A stretch of 8,154 nt of DNA from an uncultured Anaerocolumna sp. (GTDB lineage: Bacteria > Bacillota > Clostridia > Lachnospirales > Lachnospiraceae), in the NCBI GenBank assembly GCA_937901695.1, contig CALDJN010000292.1, positions 1 to 8,154 on the forward strand, written 5' to 3'. Made by a program: the position numbers and the translations under genes. The stretch's first letter is position 1. Each line of letters starts with the position of its first letter. Below are positions 5,863 to 8,154 of this stretch, piece after piece. The notes under the pieces were generated by a model. That model was not told where the DNA came from, did no database searches, and saw only the letters and a list, made by a program, of their open reading frames with translations.

Positions 5863-7227
5863 TTATTGATCTGCTAGTATTTCATTGATTTCTTCAGCCA
5901 TATATCCCATTTGTTCTTGAACATCTAATTTCTCTGTAATTGTTTTAGACATATAGCTCTTCCAGATTTCAGCTAACTGGCTCCAAGCTTTGTTTTGAAT
6001 TCTTGGGTTAATTAAGTCAAGGTTATCAAAGATAGCTTGGAAAGCAGGTTTTTCAGCCAAGAACTTTTGAGCCTCTTCTGTTTCAAGAACAGATTTTCTT
6101 GTAGGCATATATCCGGTATCTGTTGCCCATGTCATATTAACATCTTCACTTACCAAGTATTCCAGGAATTTAAAAGAAGCATTTTTAACTGCCTGATCGT
6201 TCTTTGAAGGTATTAACAATACACATCCGCCTACTTCGGAATTATTTGTCTTATCACCTGGGTACCATGCCATACCAACTTCAAAATCGCAACTATTGAC
6301 ATAAGTGTTATATAAAGAACTGGTATGTAATACAGAGAATGCTTTCTTATCTATAAAGTTTTGACGCATGGTGGAAGATGCATCTTGCCCAAATGCCCAG
6401 TATGCATATCCATTATCACACCAGCCTTTAATTTTATCAGCTACTTCAACTGCTGCTTCACTATCTAAATCCGTAGTAATACCATCTTCATTTACTATAT
6501 TTACACCTTTGTTTAAATAGAAAGTTTCAAAATACCATTGATCCCATCCTGGAATAATAGTACCATAAACAGCTGTAGTTCCATCTGCATTAAACTTTGT
6601 TACAGATTTTAAGAATTCATCCATATCATCTATTTTAGTAGGTATTGTTACGCCTAACTCATTAGCCATATCTTTGTTATAGTACATAACCTGTGTAGAG
6701 ATTAAGAATGGAACGGAAACTTGTTTTCCTTCATAAGAAGTTGCATTTACAAGACCCATACCAAAGTCATCCATATTCATACCAGATGATTCAATATATG
6801 GAGTTAGGTCTTCTGTTAAACCACTTGCACCATATTCTGCAACATATGGAGTATTTGCTACAACAACCCCAGGAAGCCCGGTTCCTGCTGCATGGGCTGC
6901 AACTAAAGCTTCATTAACATCAGAATAGCTTCCAATATATTCAGCTTCTACTGTAATTAAATCTTGAGAGTTATTAAAATCGTTTACAACTTTCTCTACT
7001 ACGTGAGAATATTGGTCTTCCAGCGCATGCCACCACTTAATGGTAATTGGCTCTGTTACCTCATATTTTGATGCATCTACAGGTTCTTTGTTTTCTGTTT
7101 CTGATTGTTTTCCTGTCTCTGATTCAACTTTTGTACCAGTTTCGGTTGGCTGTTTCTTTCCACACCCCACTAACATAGTAAAACAAACTGATAGTACAAG
7201 CATTACTGACAATAATCTTTTTTTCAT
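5863..7227 (-). CDS. ugpB: ABC transporter substrate-binding lipoprotein, UgpB-like (SBP family 1)
   Basis: The 454-residue protein starts with a lipoprotein signal peptide ending in lipobox LVGC (Cys22), then a Thr/Glu/Lys linker to about residue 55. The binding domain matches family 1 extracellular solute-binding proteins. Compared from memory with E. coli UgpB, WWHALE (65-70) parallels WHSMEG, IGSY (98-101) parallels KGNY, PFLISTQVMYYNK (173-185) parallels PFNSSTPVLYYNK, VGG (332-334) parallels IGG, and TGYMPTRK (371-378) parallels TGYLPITK. This supports glycerol-3-phosphate or glycerophosphodiester binding, as does the GDPD gene downstream. Some UgpB ligand contacts seem changed (a Glu aligns with Thr126), so the ligand may differ. 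AAAGGAG lies about 8 nt before the ATG. It is the first gene of the transporter operon, downstream of a 500-bp regulatory gap. A sugar ligand is the main alternative. Confidence 0.85.
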   Translation of the reverse strand: MKKRLLSVMLVLSVCFTMLVGCGKKQPTETGTKVESETGKQSETENKEPVDASKYEVTEPITIKWWHALEDQYSHVVEKVVNDFNNSQDLITVEAEYIGSYSDVNEALVAAHAAGTGLPGVVVANTPYVAEYGASGLTEDLTPYIESSGMNMDDFGMGLVNATSYEGKQVSVPFLISTQVMYYNKDMANELGVTIPTKIDDMDEFLKSVTKFNADGTTAVYGTIIPGWDQWYFETFYLNKGVNIVNEDGITTDLDSEAAVEVADKIKGWCDNGYAYWAFGQDASSTMRQNFIDKKAFSVLHTSSLYNTYVNSCDFEVGMAWYPGDKTNNSEVGGCVLLIPSKNDQAVKNASFKFLEYLVSEDVNMTWATDTGYMPTRKSVLETEEAQKFLAEKPAFQAIFDNLDLINPRIQNKAWSQLAEIWKSYMSKTITEKLDVQEQMGYMAEEINEILADQ

Positions 7228-7268
7228 AATTTTTCTCCTTTCATTTTAAAGTACCCTCTCCTATTATT

Positions 7269-7310
7269 TCAAAAAATAAACATATGATAAGTATGCATAT
7301 AAGAAATCAA
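7269..7310 (-). CDS. Possible 13-codon leader peptide ORF upstream of ugpB
   Basis: On the minus strand AGGAGGTGA (7315-7323), a full match to the anti-Shine-Dalgarno consensus, sits 7 nt before a TTG (7308-7310) that opens the frame MISYMHTYHMFIF followed by TGA (7269-7271). This is the strongest ribosome binding site in the window, yet it does not serve any long gene; ugpB has its own AAAGGAG 40 nt further downstream. The peptide is rich in Tyr, His, Met and Phe. A translated leader could control the operon by attenuation or upstream translation, but no clear terminator/antiterminator pair follows it. It may also be a chance GGAGG in an untranslated leader. Confidence 0.35.
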   Translation of the reverse strand: MISYMHTYHMFIF

Positions 7311-7328
7311 TTAGTCACCTCCTACTCA

Positions 7329-7359
7329 ATTATATACTTAATTTTTAATCTAATTGTAA
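7329..7359 (-). promoter_or_regulatory. Candidate sigma-A-type promoter for the importer operon
   Basis: On the minus strand TTACAA (7354-7359) is followed after 17 nt by TATATA (7331-7336); an overlapping TATAAT (7329-7334) would give a 19-nt spacer. A perfect dyad TAATT-GT-AATTA (7351-7362) covers the -35 box and could be an operator. Transcription would begin near 7322-7326, directly at the strong Shine-Dalgarno of the small leader ORF. Such motifs are frequent by chance in AT-rich DNA, so the call is tentative. Confidence 0.4.
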
Positions 7360-7483
7360 TTAATTTGTATACCACCTTATCATAGATTCGTTATATTAAC
7401 CGGCAATAGGTTCCGGCTATATACATATAAAATAGACACTGATAAATAATAAAATAAAAAAACTTTTTCAAATAATTGGCATG

Positions 7484-7508
7484 AAAAAAAGAACAAACAA
7501 GCTTGTCC
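7484..7508 (-). terminator. Intrinsic terminator downstream of the DUF624 gene
   Basis: Read on the minus strand, GGACAA (complement of 7503-7508) pairs with UUGUUC (complement of 7491-7496), including one G-U pair, around a 6-nt loop, and is followed at once by seven Ts (complement of A7484-A7490). It lies about 225 nt after the DUF624 stop codon, so it may end that transcript or, more likely, a separate short RNA that includes the helices just upstream. Confidence 0.65.
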
Positions 7509-7560
7509 CCTAAAAGCAGAAGACATAGTCTTCCTCGCTTCCAGTAAAAAAGCTGCTTCT
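7491..7560 (-). ncRNA. Predicted compact three-helix RNA ending in a terminator
   Basis: On the minus strand, AGAAGCA (complement of 7554-7560) pairs with UGCUUUU (complement of 7512-7518) to form helix P1. Directly inside, 7537-7553 folds as GCUUUU/GGAAGC-type hairpin P2, and 7519-7533 folds as GAAGAC-UAU-GUCUUC, hairpin P3. P1 abuts both P2 and P3 with no spare bases, and only 3 nt (7534-7536) separate P2 from P3. A terminator hairpin follows after 3 nt. The non-Watson-Crick pairs in P1, P2 and the terminator are G-U on the minus strand but would be A-C on the plus strand, favouring minus-strand transcription. No known RNA family is recognised. It was folded by eye only. Confidence 0.4.
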
Positions 7561-7732
7561 TCTCTCATTCTCTACCGCAACTATTATTATTTATTTCGCT
7601 TTTATGTGCAATATTTAATATTCTGCAATGAAACATATGGCTTATTATAAAAAACTTGCATAATTTATATTGTCCAAAATATGTACTCCCGTTATTTTAA
7701 ACAATTGCATTTTTCTTTGGTTTTAATAAAAA

Positions 7733-8154
7733 CTATTTTTCCTCCTCTACTACCGTATTCGCATACTTTTTAAATACACTTAAATAGCAGAAGGAGCTAA
7801 CATAAGCGGCGAAACTACCAAGGGCGAATATAAGATAAGGTACCGTATAGATTATGAAACATCCAATCATTAATATTATAATAGTTAACATCGTAAGAGG
7901 TAAATTTCCGATACCCATAATAAAAGCATTCTTAATAGCACCTTTAACATTTACTTGAAAGAAGGCCAATACCGGGAAAATATAAATGCAAACTATAAAA
8001 TATAAAATACCTATGGCTATAATTGCAAAGAATAGATATTTACTAAATGGGGTACCCATTCGTAAGCATACATATGCATCTACCACTAAGAAACCAGTCC
8101 CTAATAACATAAGAATCCATAACACAGTCGATTTTATAAAATTCTTCTTAAATG
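7733..8154 (-). CDS. DUF624/YesL-family membrane protein, 5' end outside window (partial)
   Basis: Only the C-terminal 140 or so residues are present; the open frame runs to the window edge. Residues encoded at 8126-8152 read FKKNFIKST, matching the FKKNF motif that precedes the central helices in DUF624 proteins, so the GTG at 8123-8125 is an internal valine and not a start. About four hydrophobic helices follow (starting VLWILMLLGTGFLVV, then LFFAIIAIGILYFIV, LPLTMLTIIILMIGCFIIY, and a last YLIFALGSFAAYVSSF region), ending in a charged tail VVEEEK. DUF624 proteins, such as B. subtilis YesL, have unknown function but are typically encoded next to CUT1 importers, as here. A terminator-like hairpin lies between it and ugpB, so it is likely a separate transcript or upstream member of the locus. 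Confidence 0.82.
   Translation of the reverse strand, partial: FKKNFIKSTVLWILMLLGTGFLVVDAYVCLRMGTPFSKYLFFAIIAIGILYFIVCIYIFPVLAFFQVNVKGAIKNAFIMGIGNLPLTMLTIIILMIGCFIIYTVPYLIFALGSFAAYVSSFCYLSVFKKYANTVVEEEK

Larger units (their letters stand above)
7228..7732. other. 505-bp non-coding region upstream of the importer operon
   Basis: This gap separates the DUF624 gene from the binding-protein gene. From right to left it holds a stretch of about 170 bp of AT-rich DNA with no firm feature (7561-7732), a predicted three-helix RNA ending in an intrinsic terminator (7484-7560), about 100 bp of plain AT-rich DNA, a promoter-like segment (7331-7359), and a possible leader ORF (7269-7310). A 62-codon open frame (7380-7568, minus) overlaps the RNA element but has no good ribosome binding site and an ordinary low-complexity translation, so I do not call it a gene. 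No good catabolite-repression (cre) site was seen. Confidence 0.6.

Noticed and set aside
6708..7249. Two 69-codon plus-strand frames (6708-6917 and 7040-7249)
   Set aside because: Both are antisense to the binding-protein gene, whose lipobox and domain motifs are clear in the minus-strand frame.
7380..7568. A 62-codon open frame on the minus strand upstream of ugpB
   Set aside because: It has no good ribosome binding site, its translation shows no recognisable domain, and it overlaps the hairpins and terminator, so a structured RNA explains the sequence better.
8123..8125. GTG as the start codon of the DUF624 gene
   Set aside because: The frame continues upstream to the window edge and encodes the family FKKNF motif, so this codon is an internal valine.

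Overview
The window is AT-rich, roughly two thirds A+T, with strong GGAGG-type ribosome binding sites, two lipobox lipoproteins and family signatures typical of Firmicutes. It most resembles a clostridial genome, probably Lachnospiraceae / Lachnoclostridium-like. That assignment rests on composition and gene style, not on a database match. All eight credible genes lie on the minus strand, so the window is best read from right to left.

Right edge to left edge: (1) the 3' part of a DUF624/YesL-like membrane protein gene that runs off the window; (2) about 500 bp of non-coding DNA holding a rho-independent terminator preceded by a compact predicted three-helix RNA, then a promoter-like region and a possible 13-codon leader ORF with a consensus Shine-Dalgarno; (3) an ABC importer of the UgpB/UgpA/UgpE type (binding lipoprotein, then a terminator-like hairpin, then two permeases), with no ATPase gene; (4) an exported metallo-beta-lactamase-fold lipoprotein, 23 nt after the second permease; (5) a cytoplasmic glycerophosphodiester phosphodiesterase (UgpQ-like); (6) an intergenic array of 17-bp tandem repeats; (7) a HAD-IIA (NagD/AraL/PGP-like) phosphatase; (8) an MgtC/SapB-family membrane protein with a TTG start; (9) a long near-palindromic element at the left edge.

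The genes suggest a phosphodiester-scavenging route. The surface MBL enzyme could trim a phosphodiester polymer or lipid headgroup, the Ugp-like importer could bring in glycerophosphodiesters or glycerol-3-phosphate, the GDPD would release glycerol-3-phosphate plus alcohol, and the HAD-IIA enzyme could dephosphorylate a product. The importer and GDPD functions follow from family signatures. The MBL substrate, the HAD substrate and the link between the parts are inference. An unlinked MsmX/UgpC-like ATPase would have to power the importer.

The least explained sequence is non-coding: the left-edge long inverted repeat, the 17-bp tandem array, and the structured RNA and leader region upstream of the transporter. 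I saw no tRNA, rRNA, CRISPR array or transposase gene.
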